This document shows, piece by piece, positions 41,030 to 49,807 of a DNA stretch of 64,000 nt. The notes under the pieces were generated by a model. It had not been told where the DNA came from and searched no databases. It saw only the letters and a list, made by a program, of their open reading frames with translations. This DNA is from Aequorivita antarctica (GTDB taxonomy: Bacteria; Bacteroidota; Bacteroidia; Flavobacteriales; Flavobacteriaceae), in assembly GCF_007997155.1 (NCBI RefSeq), contig NZ_VORT01000003.1:62001-126000 (forward strand), read 5' to 3'. Both the position numbers and the translations under genes were made by a program. The stretch's first letter is position 1, and each line of letters begins with the position of its first letter.

Positions 41030-41628
41030 AATTTTAAATATGCTTTTAATTACACAACGAAGTACCTTCTTTAAATACAGAGGAAAAGATAAACAGAAAT
41101 AATAAAAATCTCTGTCAAAATACAAGCCAATTCAATGACCAAATTCAATATAAATTTTGATGCTTATTCATTTGTCTGTGAATTTAAAAAATTAATTGAA
41201 AACAAAACATCGACTTTAAACAATAATTTAGTGAAGTGATGATTCAGAAATTGTTCTCGTGGCCGATAAATTTCAAGGACGGAACAATGGCCGCCTAACC
41301 AAAGAACAGTTATTGTCCTCCCCATCGGCAATAACTGTGCATTGTCTAACTTCCTTCAATTGATACAGATACGTACTGAACTAGGGTGGCTGAGCCTGCC
41401 CGCTCCGCCTTGGCAGGCAGGTGATTTTCTTTTTTTTCAAAAAAAAGAAAATTGTACCGAAGCCAACGCATAATTTTTATTAATTTGTGCCTCGAAAAAA
41501 GGCTGTTTAGATAGGGAAACATCCAAATTTAAACAGCCTTTTTTTTATTGTTTTTTTATTCGTTAATTTTATAATCCATTGTTGAACTGAACACTGCGTA
41601 ACGCGTACTGAATATTGACCACTGAAGA
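41030..41628. other. Large intergenic region with several inverted repeats, no gene
   Basis: About 600 bp between the sigma gene and the nuclease gene. It holds ACAGTTATTG (41306-41315) with its exact complement at 41329-41338; GCCTGCC...GGCAGGC (41395-41417); a perfect 14-bp inverted repeat ATTTTCTTTTTTTT / AAAAAAAAGAAAAT (41424-41452); and a terminator-like hairpin (41495-41544). No open frame or known RNA family is recognised. The last 40 bp before the ATG are heptad-like (GAACACT, GCGTAAC, GCGTACT, GAATATT, GACCACT). Confidence 0.6.
41495..41544 (+). terminator. Strong hairpin with T-run
   Basis: AAAAAAGGCTGTTTA (41495-41509) pairs with 41530-41544, loop of 20 nt, followed by further T. 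No plus-strand gene lies upstream within 400 bp, so it may end a small RNA transcribed from the spacer, or act bidirectionally. Confidence 0.65.
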
Positions 41629-42252
41629 ATGAGTTTAGTAAAACTTACCATAAAAGGAATATCCTACAGCCAAACACAAAATGGCGCGTATGCCCTTATC
41701 TTGAACGAAGTGGACGGCGAACGCAAACTACCAATAGTAATTGGCGCGTTTGAGGCACAGTCCATCGCCATTGCGTTGGAAAAGGAAATAACACCTCCAC
41801 GCCCATTGACGCACGACCTTTTTAAAAATTTCGCGGATCGTTTCGAAATTGTAGTGAAACAAGTAATAATTCACAAATTGGTGGATGGCGTTTTCTACTC
41901 TAGCATAATATGCGAACGCGACAAAATTGAAGAAATAATAGACGCCCGAACCAGTGATGCCATTGCGTTGGCACTTCGTTTTAAGGCACCTATTTTTACA
42001 TATAAAAACATTCTGGACAAAGCTGGAATTTATCTGAAAACCTCCACCTCAAAAAAAATGCTTTCAAAAAAAGAAGACGCGGTTATAGAAAATTTGATTT
42101 TAGGGGAAGACAAAGAATCAGTCAAACCGGCCAGCGAAGATTACAGCAAGCTCAGCCTTAGTGAATTGAACAAAATGCTGAATGAAGCCGTAAAAAACGA
42201 AAACTACGAAAAAGCAGCAAGCGTAAGGGATGAAATCTCAAAACGACAATGA
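41629..42252 (+). CDS. Bifunctional nuclease family protein (DUF151) with UvrB/UvrC motif
   Basis: 207 residues. DUF151 domain about 1-130: LVKLTIKGISYSQTQNGAYALILNEVDGERKLPIVIGAFEAQSIAIALE, then RTSDAIALALRFKAPIF. The C-terminal 40 residues (LSLSELNKMLNEAVKNENYEKAASVRDEISKR) form a UvrB/UvrC interaction helix pair. DUF151 proteins have been reported with DNase and RNase activity in plants and Thermotoga; in Bacteroidota the two-domain form is widespread and conserved. Preceded by a heptad-like spacer. Confidence 0.88.
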   Translation: MSLVKLTIKGISYSQTQNGAYALILNEVDGERKLPIVIGAFEAQSIAIALEKEITPPRPLTHDLFKNFADRFEIVVKQVIIHKLVDGVFYSSIICERDKIEEIIDARTSDAIALALRFKAPIFTYKNILDKAGIYLKTSTSKKMLSKKEDAVIENLILGEDKESVKPASEDYSKLSLSELNKMLNEAVKNENYEKAASVRDEISKRQ

Positions 42253-42285
42253 TTTCGGTTGTTTTTTTCGTTTGTCAGTTTATTC

Positions 42286-42357
42286 CCCTGAGCACAGTCA
42301 CAGGGTTGAATTGTAAACATTAAACCTTGAACTTTTCACCCTGAGCTAGCTGAAGGG
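42286..42357. repeat. Two copies of a CCCTGAGC...AGGG palindromic element
   Basis: CCCTGAGCACAGTCACAGGG (42286-42305) and CCCTGAGCTAGCTGAAGGG (42339-42357), each followed by TTGAATT. Ends CCCT/AGGG pair. Same kind of dispersed element as in mutS and at 18136. Placed 19 bp ahead of the nucleoside transporter ATG. Confidence 0.75.
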
Positions 42358-42375
42358 TTGAATTTTGAATAATTT

Positions 42376-44130
42376 ATGCAGAAATTTACAATTGTAGCCA
42401 TCGCACTACTTTTCTTCGGAACTATTTTTGGGCAGAGCATTGAAAAAACCTGGCAATTTTCAGAAGTAAAAGACGAAAACGGCCTTTCCATCCTCAAGAC
42501 CAATCCAGAAAAAGATTATTTAAAACTCGAAAACGGTATTTTTGAATATCAATTGTCGCCTAACGATAGCCTAAAATCTAGTGGTGATTATATTTTTCAG
42601 AATAATCTACTCGTACTTTTCTTCAACAAACCCAACGAAAGTATCAGACGGTTCCGCGTGTCGCAAGTTACCGATAGCACACTTTCACTTTCTGAAAATA
42701 ATATTGAGTATCAGTTAAAACTGCTTGGTAATGAAGCCGCTATAACACCACTAACTGTGGCAAAATCTTCAGAAATAATACCCAGCCAAGGTTTTTCAAT
42801 GCAAAGTTTTTGGCGCGGAATTTTGGGAATGATTTCATTGCTTGTAATAGCATTTCTTTTCAGCGCAAACCGAAAAGCCATCAACTGGAAAACAGTGGGC
42901 ATCGGTTTAGCATTCCAACTGTTGATCGCTATTGGAGTTTTAAAAATTGGTTTCATAAAAAATGGTTTTGAAGCAGTAGGCCAACTTTTTATCAATGTTT
43001 TGGAATATACTAGAGCTGGGAGCGAATTCCTTTTTGGCGGAATGTTGGACATAAACTCATTCGGTTTCATCTTTGCATTTCAAGTTTTACCGACAATTAT
43101 ATTTTTCTCAGCCTTAACCTCAGTGCTGTTTTACTTTGGAATAATTCAAGTTGTTGTAAAAGGAATGGGCTGGTTGCTCACCAAACTTTTGAACATTTCT
43201 GGAGCCGAAAGCTTAAGCGTAGCTGGAAATATCTTTTTAGGACAGACCGAAGCACCACTTCTTATTAAAGCCTATTTGGAAAAAATGAACAAGAGCGAAA
43301 TGCTTTTGGTAATGATTGGTGGAATGGCTACCGTTGCTGGGGCTGTACTTGCTGCCTATATTGGTTTTTTGGGAGGTGACGACCCCGTATTGCGATTGAC
43401 TTTCGCAAAACATCTTTTGGCTGCCTCTGTTATGGCAGCTCCGGGCGCAATTGTTATCTCAAAAATATTGTTCCCACAGACCGAACCTATTAATACAGAT
43501 GTAAAAGTTTCTTCAGAAAAAATTGGATCTAACTTTTTGGATGCCATAGCAAATGGAACCACTGAAGGTTTGAAACTGGCTGTAAACGTGGGTGCTATGC
43601 TCTTGGTTTTTGTAGCGTTTATCGCTATGTTCAATGGAATACTTGGTGCTTTGGCAAGCTTTGACGGTTTTTCCATTGAAGCATTAAGCTTCCACTGGCA
43701 TTTTATGTCTCTTAATGAGCTTATCGCTGAGAAAACAGCCTACGAAGGTCTATCGCTCGAATTTATTTTAGGAACTATCTTAGCACCTTTAATGTGGTTG
43801 ATGGGTGTGGCCAAAGAAGACATGACAATGATGGGCCAATTGCTCGGAATAAAACTCGTTGCCAGTGAATTTGTGGGATACATTCAGTTGGCAGATCTTA
43901 AAAACGTACAGAACGAGCTGCATCTCAATTACGAAAAAAGTATTATTATGGCAACCTATATGCTTTGTGGCTTTGCGAATTTTGCTTCCATCGGCATTCA
44001 GATTGGAGGGATTGGTTCCTTGGCGCCTGGTCAGCGTAAAACCCTTTCTAAGTTTGGAATAAAAGCTTTAATTGGTGGGACGATTGCTTCCCTTATTTCT
44101 GCAACTATTGCTGGAATGATTATCGGCTAA
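42376..44130 (+). CDS. Concentrative nucleoside transporter (CNT/NupC) with extra N-terminal exported domain
   Basis: 584 residues, against about 400 for NupC. A signal peptide (MQKFTIVAIALLFFGTIFGQ) and a lipocalin-like beta domain (about 21-115: KTWQFSEVKDENGLSILKTNPEKDYLKLENG) stand before the transporter core. The core has the first helices from about residue 150 (FWRGILGMISLLVIAFLFS), the CNT signature GQTEAPLLIKAYL and FANFASIGIQIGGIG near the end. Imports nucleosides with Na+ or H+. The N-terminal domain would lie in the periplasm; its role is unknown but the fusion recurs in Flavobacteriia, to my knowledge. Two palindromic repeats precede the gene. Confidence 0.9.
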   Translation: MQKFTIVAIALLFFGTIFGQSIEKTWQFSEVKDENGLSILKTNPEKDYLKLENGIFEYQLSPNDSLKSSGDYIFQNNLLVLFFNKPNESIRRFRVSQVTDSTLSLSENNIEYQLKLLGNEAAITPLTVAKSSEIIPSQGFSMQSFWRGILGMISLLVIAFLFSANRKAINWKTVGIGLAFQLLIAIGVLKIGFIKNGFEAVGQLFINVLEYTRAGSEFLFGGMLDINSFGFIFAFQVLPTIIFFSALTSVLFYFGIIQVVVKGMGWLLTKLLNISGAESLSVAGNIFLGQTEAPLLIKAYLEKMNKSEMLLVMIGGMATVAGAVLAAYIGFLGGDDPVLRLTFAKHLLAASVMAAPGAIVISKILFPQTEPINTDVKVSSEKIGSNFLDAIANGTTEGLKLAVNVGAMLLVFVAFIAMFNGILGALASFDGFSIEALSFHWHFMSLNELIAEKTAYEGLSLEFILGTILAPLMWLMGVAKEDMTMMGQLLGIKLVASEFVGYIQLADLKNVQNELHLNYEKSIIMATYMLCGFANFASIGIQIGGIGSLAPGQRKTLSKFGIKALIGGTIASLISATIAGMIIG

Positions 44131-44231
44131 CGTCCAATTATAGTTAATAACTTTTCAAATAATATAGTATTCCCATTCGTTCCCTTAAAGCGATTTATCT
44201 ATTTTAGAAAACTCAAAAAAAGCGAAGGAAA

Positions 44232-45056
44232 ATGAAGCAATACCACGACCTCCTAAAACACGTACTCGAAAGCGGAACGGAAAAGCAAGACCGAACTGGC
44301 ACTGGCACCAAAAGTGTTTTTGGTTATCAAATGCGTTTTGACCTCAGCGAAGGCTTTCCAATGATAACGACCAAAAAACTTCACCTAAAATCAATCATCT
44401 ATGAACTTTTGTGGTTTTTGAACGGTGACACAAATATTAAATACCTTCAAGAAAACGGAGTCCGAATTTGGAACGAATGGGCTGATGAAAATGGTAACTT
44501 AGGCCCCGTTTACGGCCACCAATGGCGAAACTGGAACAGTGAAGAAATTGACCAGATTTCAGAAATTATCCAAACTCTTAAAAAAAACCCTGACAGTCGC
44601 CGTATGCTGGTTAGCGCTTGGAATCCCAGTGTAATGCCAGATACTTCAAAACCATTTTCTGAAAATGTTGCCAATGGCAAAGCGGCACTTCCGCCCTGCC
44701 ACGCTTTCTTTCAATTTTATGTGGCTGATGGAAAACTATCCTGTCAATTGTATCAACGCAGTGCCGATATTTTCTTGGGCGTTCCTTTTAATATTGCATC
44801 TTATGCTTTGTTAACAATGATGATGGCACAAGTTTGTGGTTACCAACCTGGCGATTTTATCCACACCTTTGGCGATGCCCATATTTACAGTAACCACTTT
44901 GACCAAGTTGCACTTCAATTATCGCGTGAACCGCATCCTTTACCAAAAATGTTGCTCAATTCAGAAGTAAAAGATATTTTTGGCTTCACTTTTGATGACT
45001 TTACACTTGTTGACTACAATCCACATCCACACATTAAAGGTGCTGTTGCCATTTAA
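44232..45056 (+). CDS. thyA: Thymidylate synthase
   Basis: 274 residues. dUMP to dTMP with methylene-tetrahydrofolate. Active-site cysteine C156 in [18 protein letters not shown] and arginine-containing region [16 protein letters not shown] and final ...PHIKGAVAI are as in the family. A short insert around residues 140-150 ([14 protein letters not shown]) explains the extra ten residues over E. coli ThyA. folA, which regenerates tetrahydrofolate, is 5 kb away at 50242. Confidence 0.97.
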   Translation: MKQYHDLLKHVLESGTEKQDRTGTGTKSVFGYQMRFDLSEGFPMITTKKLHLKSIIYELLWFLNGDTNIKYLQENGVRIWNEWADENGNLGPVYGHQWRNWNSEEIDQISEIIQTLKKNPDSRRMLVSAWNPSVMPDTSKPFSENVANGKAALPPCHAFFQFYVADGKLSCQLYQRSADIFLGVPFNIASYALLTMMMAQVCGYQPGDFIHTFGDAHIYSNHFDQVALQLSREPHPLPKMLLNSEVKDIFGFTFDDFTLVDYNPHPHIKGAVAI

Positions 45057-45078
45057 TTATAAACTCAAATCCCCCAAA

Positions 45079-45513
45079 ATGAAAAACCTATTTATTGCAA
45101 TTTGCATTCTATTCTCAACAACTATTCTTGCCCAAGAAGAATGGGGAAATGTTGTAGCAAACGAAGTAACCATGAAAGAAATTGCTCCTATTTGGCCCGG
45201 CTGTGAAGCCGGAGCTGCCGCAGTACGCGACAAATGTTTTGATGAGAAGCTTATTGCCCACATTATCAAAAATTTTAAATATCCTCCAACAGCATACAAA
45301 AAAAACGACCAAGGAAAAGTAACTGTTGAATTCATTATCAACGAACAAGGCTTGGTTGAAATACAAAAAGTTACCGGAGGCAGTAAAGAATTACAGGAAG
45401 AGGCAAAGAGAAACATTATGGCAATTCCAAAAATGTCCAAACCTGGAATGCTAGCAGGCAAACCACGCGCTATTAAATACACCGTTCCGTTTAATTTTAA
45501 AACTGGGAAATGA
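45079..45513 (+). CDS. TonB-C-like exported protein (energy-transducer-TonB family, no membrane anchor)
   Basis: Start taken at ATG 45079 (MKNLFIAICILFSTTILAQ signal peptide); upstream codons overlap thyA. 144 residues. After EEWGN there is a cysteine-containing segment (PIWPGCEAGAAAVRDKCFDEKLIAHI) and a TonB C-terminal fold (VTVEFIINEQGLVEIQKVTGGSKELQEEAKRNIMAIPKMSKPGMLAGKPRAIKYTVPFNF). Flavobacteria carry many such proteins with a cleaved signal instead of a TonB transmembrane helix; function unknown. Overlaps the next, similar gene by 4 nt. Confidence 0.82.
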   Translation: MKNLFIAICILFSTTILAQEEWGNVVANEVTMKEIAPIWPGCEAGAAAVRDKCFDEKLIAHIIKNFKYPPTAYKKNDQGKVTVEFIINEQGLVEIQKVTGGSKELQEEAKRNIMAIPKMSKPGMLAGKPRAIKYTVPFNFKTGK

Positions 45514-46025
45514 TATTTAAGAAATTTCTTTTTCTATGCTTTGTAAGCTGTGCTTCAATTTCTTTTGCTCAGGAAGAAGGCTCCGTTACTGAAGTTACAG
45601 AATCTGAAATGACAACGGGAGATGTACCTTATGCAGTAATTGAAAATGTCCCTAAATATCCTGGCTGTAAAGGAGATGACAATATTGAACTGAAAGACTG
45701 TATGTCAACCAAAATTGCTGAGTTTATAAACAAGCACTTTGACATGAAAATGATTGAAGCGATGGATTTGCCTCCAAAAATATACAGATCCGCAGTGCAA
45801 TTTAAAATTGACAAACAAGGAAACGTTGTAGATGTTCGGGCACGCGCAGATTATCCTGAGATTGAAAATGAAGCTGTTCGTGTTGTAAGTAATCTTCCCC
45901 AGATGAAGCCTGGAAAGCAAAGAGGAAAAGAAGTTGGAGTACTGTATTCGCTTCCTATTATTTTCAAAGTGGAACCCCCGAAAAGAGTCGAGAAAAAAAG
46001 TAATAAACGCAAAATAAAAAACTGA
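45510..46025 (+). CDS. Second TonB-C-like exported protein
   Basis: 171 residues. Signal peptide MIFKKFLFLCFVSCASISFAQ. Same plan as the preceding gene: PKYPGCKGDDNIELKDCMSTKIAEFINKHFD, then a TonB-C fold (VQFKIDKQGNVVDVRARADYPEIENEAVRVVSNLPQMKPGKQRGKEVGVLYSLPIIF) and a lysine-rich tail. The two are paralogues; start and stop overlap (ATGA). A hairpin with T-run follows at 46093-46127. Confidence 0.82.
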   Translation: MIFKKFLFLCFVSCASISFAQEEGSVTEVTESEMTTGDVPYAVIENVPKYPGCKGDDNIELKDCMSTKIAEFINKHFDMKMIEAMDLPPKIYRSAVQFKIDKQGNVVDVRARADYPEIENEAVRVVSNLPQMKPGKQRGKEVGVLYSLPIIFKVEPPKRVEKKSNKRKIKN

Positions 46026-46092
46026 CAAAAACTAGTTTAACAACTGTTTAACGCTAGTTAAATAGTCTTAAACAATTTTAATAATTATATTT

Positions 46093-46127
46093 AAAGTGTC
46101 GTCAAAAAAAATTGCGACACTTTTTTT
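46093..46127 (+). terminator. Terminator whose T-run touches the egtB start codon
   Basis: Stem AAAGTGTCG (46093-46101) with CGACACTTT (46115-46123); the T-run 46121-46127 is immediately followed by the ATG of egtB at 46128. It terminates the TonB-C pair, or acts as a leader attenuator of egtB. Confidence 0.75.
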
Positions 46128-47291
46128 ATGATTACTACAGACACTTTGGTTTCATTCTTTCTCGAAACCCGTGAACATACTGAAAATATTTGCAAACCCC
46201 TAGAAATTGAAGACTATGTGGTTCAGCCCATTATAGATGTATCGCCTCCAAAATGGCACCTAGGACATACCACTTGGTTTTTTGAGGAATTCATATTAAA
46301 ACCCCACAAAAAAGGCTACCAACTTTTTCACGAAGACTTCGCCTTTGTATTCAATAGCTATTATGAAAACGTTGGTAAACGCGTAATTAGAAATGACCGC
46401 GGAAACCTCTCGCGTCCTGGCGTGGCGAAGGTTTACGATTATCGTCAGTATGTAACCAATGAAATGAAAGATTTTCTTTCTGAAGAAATTTCCAAAGAAT
46501 TAGAAGAAATTCTGTTAATAGGAATTCATCACGAAAAACAACACCAAGAGCTGTTGATTACAGACATAAAATATATTTTTGGAAACAACCCCTTGTTGCC
46601 AAAATACAACGATTTATTTTCAGAAAACCTATCACAGAATTTTCAGCAGGAATGGATTGATATGAAGGAGGGTATTTATGAAATTGGTCATACTAATTCC
46701 GACGAATTCTGTTATGACAATGAATTAGGTCGCCACAAAGTATATCTTCAGAATTATAAAATTTCAAGTAAACTCATTACCAATGCAGAATATCTTGAAT
46801 TTATAAACGCTGGCGGCTATAAAGATTTCAACCTGTGGCACGCCGAAGGCTGGGATTGGGTTAAACAAAACGATATTGCGATGCCCATGTACTGGCATAA
46901 CATCGATGAAGAATGGCACCAATATACGTTGAAGGGACTTCAAAAAATAAATTTGGAAGCCCCTCTTTCACACATTTCCTATTATGAAGCATTTGCCTTC
47001 GCCCAATGGAAAAACTGCAGATTACCAACCGAATTTGAATGGGAGGCCGCGCAACAATTCTTTGAATGGGGAAGTCGCTGGGAGTGGACAGAAAGCGCCT
47101 ACCTACCTTATCCGGGTTATACAAAAGCGCCTGGCGCCATTGGCGAATACAACGGTAAGTTTATGGTAAACCAAAAAGTGCTGCGAGGCGGTTCTGTGGC
47201 AACTTCTCCGAAACACACAAGACCTACTTACCGCAACTTTTTTCAAACCAATCTGAGGTGGCAATTTACCGGATTAAGGTTAGCAAAATAA
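46128..47291 (+). CDS. egtB: Ergothioneine biosynthesis sulfoxide synthase EgtB-like
   Basis: 387 residues: an N-terminal DinB-like domain with iron ligands (WHLGHTTWF, H44 and H47; HHEKQHQELL about 142-151) and a C-terminal FGE-sulfatase (formylglycine-generating-like) domain (EIGHTNSDEFCYDNELGRHKVYL, RLPTEFEWEAA, GGSVATSPKHTRPTYRNFF). EgtB joins trimethylhistidine with a thiol donor and oxygen to the sulfoxide. egtD follows 16 nt later, so the two core steps are present; no egtA, egtC or egtE is seen nearby. The start codon abuts a terminator hairpin. Confidence 0.93.
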   Translation: MITTDTLVSFFLETREHTENICKPLEIEDYVVQPIIDVSPPKWHLGHTTWFFEEFILKPHKKGYQLFHEDFAFVFNSYYENVGKRVIRNDRGNLSRPGVAKVYDYRQYVTNEMKDFLSEEISKELEEILLIGIHHEKQHQELLITDIKYIFGNNPLLPKYNDLFSENLSQNFQQEWIDMKEGIYEIGHTNSDEFCYDNELGRHKVYLQNYKISSKLITNAEYLEFINAGGYKDFNLWHAEGWDWVKQNDIAMPMYWHNIDEEWHQYTLKGLQKINLEAPLSHISYYEAFAFAQWKNCRLPTEFEWEAAQQFFEWGSRWEWTESAYLPYPGYTKAPGAIGEYNGKFMVNQKVLRGGSVATSPKHTRPTYRNFFQTNLRWQFTGLRLAK

Positions 47292-47307
47292 TTACGACTA
47301 TCTTTTT

Positions 47308-48279
47308 ATGACAACAACTTTCACAACATCATTGGACACGACTTTTAAAAAAGAAGTTTTTGAAGGCCTCAGTGCTTTTCCCAAATATTTATCATCAAAG
47401 TATTTTTATGATAAAAAAGGGGATAAACTTTTTCAGGATATTATGGCAATGCCTGAATATTATCTTACGGGATGCGAATTTCAAATTCTTTCCAATCATA
47501 CAGAAACTATCGGCGAACTTTTCCGCGACCGTGAAAAGGGTTTGGATTTAATTGAGTTGGGTGCTGGCGACGGAAAAAAAACAAAAGTGCTGCTAAAGTA
47601 TATGACGAAAAACAATTTCAATTTCGTTTACAAACCCATTGATATTAGCGAAAATGCGGTGGAATTGCTCTCAAATAATTTAGCCATAGAAATGCCCATC
47701 CTAAATGTAGATGCCGAAGTGGGCGAATATTTTGAAGTTTTGGAACGGCTTAAAGGGTTCAATAAACGCAAAAAGGTAATTATGGTTTTGGGAAGCAACA
47801 TAGGCAACCTAAAGCACCCAAAGGCAATCGAATTTCTCTCAAAGTTAAAAGAGGCTATGCTTTCTAATGATTTGCTTTTTATGGGTTTTGATCAAAAAAA
47901 GAATCCGCAGACTATTTTGAACGCCTATAACGATGAAACTGGAATAACAGAAGCTTTCAATAAAAATGTTTTAACTAGAATAAACCGTGAAATAGGCGGG
48001 AATTTTGAGGTTGAAAAGTTCAAACACTGGGAAGTTTATGATCCAGAAACTGCTACTGCAAAAAGTTTTCTAGTTGCCACCGAACCTATGCAGGTAACAG
48101 TTGAAAAAATAAACTTAACTGTAAATTTTGAAAAATGGGAAACCATCCATACCGAAATTTCACAAAAATATGACGACAAAATTGTGAGTTGGCTTGCCGA
48201 AGAATCAGGGCTTGAAATCGTAACCTCATTTTCGGACGATAAAGAATATTATAAAAATTACGTTTTTAGAAAAGCCTAA
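47308..48279 (+). CDS. egtD: L-histidine N-alpha-methyltransferase
   Basis: 323 residues. SAM-dependent trimethylation of histidine to hercynine, first step of ergothioneine formation. SAM-binding motif LIELGAGDGKKTKVLL, PIDISENAVELLS, GSNIGNL and FDQKKNPQTILNAYNDETGITEAFNKNVLTRINREIGGNF are typical of EgtD. Operon partner of egtB. Confidence 0.95.
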   Translation: MTTTFTTSLDTTFKKEVFEGLSAFPKYLSSKYFYDKKGDKLFQDIMAMPEYYLTGCEFQILSNHTETIGELFRDREKGLDLIELGAGDGKKTKVLLKYMTKNNFNFVYKPIDISENAVELLSNNLAIEMPILNVDAEVGEYFEVLERLKGFNKRKKVIMVLGSNIGNLKHPKAIEFLSKLKEAMLSNDLLFMGFDQKKNPQTILNAYNDETGITEAFNKNVLTRINREIGGNFEVEKFKHWEVYDPETATAKSFLVATEPMQVTVEKINLTVNFEKWETIHTEISQKYDDKIVSWLAEESGLEIVTSFSDDKEYYKNYVFRKA

Positions 48280-48361
48280 TGCTTTATTTCAACTGTGCTC
48301 AGTATAATATTATAAGTGCTAATTCAAAATACATACTTTTAAACATTTCTAAATTTAAATT

Positions 48362-48643
48362 ATGAAAGCCATTTGGAACAATAAAACGCTTGCAGAAAGT
48401 AATGAAACCAAGATTATTGAAAATAATCATTATTTTCCAGCCGAATCCATTAACAAAGAATATTTTAAAGAAAGTGATACCCACACTCATTGTCCGTGGA
48501 AGGGTGAAGCATTCTACTACACTCTGGAAGTAGATGGCAAACAAAATCAAGATGCCGCGTGGTATTATCCAAAAGCAAAACATCCCGCCAAAGAAATTGA
48601 AGGCCATGTAGCTTTTTGGAAAGGAGTGGAAATGAAAGAATAG
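48362..48643 (+). CDS. DUF427-family protein
   Basis: 93 residues: KAIWNNKTLAESNETKIIENNHYFPAESINKEYF ... HCPWKGEAFYYTLEVDGKQNQDAAWYYPKAKHPAKEIEGHVAFWKGVE. This is the DUF427 pattern (W.G.V.A.S..., TYCPYKGTA-type motif, GHVAFW). Function unknown. It ends at 48643, and the stop codon of the convergent aminotransferase gene begins at 48644, so the two abut without any spacer or terminator. Confidence 0.85.
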   Translation: MKAIWNNKTLAESNETKIIENNHYFPAESINKEYFKESDTHTHCPWKGEAFYYTLEVDGKQNQDAAWYYPKAKHPAKEIEGHVAFWKGVEMKE

Positions 48644-49720
48644 TTATTTTAAAACTTTAAGTAACTTTTCTAATTCAGTTTCTGAGTTGTAATAATGAAA
48701 GCTTACGCGAATCCCACCACCACGTGGGGAACAAATAATATTGTTCTCCTGGAGCTTCTGAAATAGTGCCTGATCTCCTTTTAAATTATAAATAGAAGCG
48801 TGCTTTTCGCGAAGTAAGGTGTCATTTTTCAACAAGCCCATCTCGGCAAAATGTTCTTTTGCTTTGGCTGAAAGTGAAGCAATTTTTTGATACAAGTTTT
48901 CCTTCCCAAGCTTTTCCTGAAACAACATGGCCTGCTCCAAACTCCCATAATTCAAAGTATCTTGATGGCCTGGTTCAAAATGTTTCATAAAAGCAGTTTC
49001 CGTAGCCAGACTTTCAAACCTTTCCGCTGAATTGAACCCTATGGTTTTTGGAAAAATACGTTCCCTCGCAGCCTCCTTCACCATTATAAAACCGTTACCG
49101 TAGCCAGCAGTTAACCATTTGTAGGCACTGGCGCCCAAAACATCGATAGCATTATCTGAAAAATTGAAATGCTCCGTTCCCAAATATTGCGTGCCGTCTG
49201 CAATCAAAAGAAGGTTTGGATGATAGCTTTTTAACTGCTTAAGAAATTCAAAATCTATCTTTATACCACTGAGCCATTGCACGATGCTGAACATAAAAAC
49301 ATCCGGCCTGTGCTTTGCGACGGCTTCTTCTATGTTTTTCTCCAAATTTTCGTCAATTTCTGCATAGCAAACATCAAAATCGCGCATTTCAACGGGCCAA
49401 TTTATGGACGGATAATCATTTTTGAGAAGAAGAATTTTTTGACCCTTCGGAAGTCCTTCCAATACGGTATTTATTCCAAAGGATAAATTAGGAACCAATG
49501 CAGTTTCATCGGTGGAAGCATTAAAAAAGCCAGAAACCGTTTGCCGAATCTGCTCAATATGAAGTTTATGTTTGTCACGGAAAACGCTCGCATGGTTCAT
49601 CAAATCTAAATCGTGCTGTCTTCGCCATTCAATAACAGGTTTTGGAATTACGCCATTTGAAGCCGTATTCAGATATACACAAGATTCTAAAGCTGGAAAG
49701 TGTTTTTTTAAATCTTCCAT
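48644..49720 (-). CDS. PLP-dependent aminotransferase class V (cysteine desulfurase-like)
   Basis: 358 residues. Class V fold: VYLNTASNGVIPKP, GINTVLEGLPKGQ, DGTQYLGTEHFNFSDNAIDVLGASAYKWLTAGYGNGFI with the PLP lysine in SAYKWL, and a C-terminal domain ending in RVSFHYYNSETELEKLLKVL. Close relatives are annotated as kynureninase- or cysteine-desulfurase-like; the second catalytic cysteine of NifS/SufS is not evident. Substrate unknown. Divergent from the 2TM-domain gene. Confidence 0.85.
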   Translation of the reverse strand: MEDLKKHFPALESCVYLNTASNGVIPKPVIEWRRQHDLDLMNHASVFRDKHKLHIEQIRQTVSGFFNASTDETALVPNLSFGINTVLEGLPKGQKILLLKNDYPSINWPVEMRDFDVCYAEIDENLEKNIEEAVAKHRPDVFMFSIVQWLSGIKIDFEFLKQLKSYHPNLLLIADGTQYLGTEHFNFSDNAIDVLGASAYKWLTAGYGNGFIMVKEAARERIFPKTIGFNSAERFESLATETAFMKHFEPGHQDTLNYGSLEQAMLFQEKLGKENLYQKIASLSAKAKEHFAEMGLLKNDTLLREKHASIYNLKGDQALFQKLQENNIICSPRGGGIRVSFHYYNSETELEKLLKVLK

Positions 49721-49807
49721 AAGTAATGGCCAAAATGGCGAATTTTAGGTATTTTTACAATACTGAAAGTATCAGTAACAGTTGATTTTCAACGAAAGTA
49801 ACCAACT

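Noticed and set aside
40436-41125. Longer ECF sigma protein starting at TTG 41125
   Set aside because: The extra 32 residues are AT-rich, aromatic-rich and unlike any sigma factor; the shorter TTG start fits the family length.
41424-41452. Transposon terminal inverted repeat
   Set aside because: The arms are adjacent (1-nt loop) and low-complexity, and there is no transposase or target duplication nearby.
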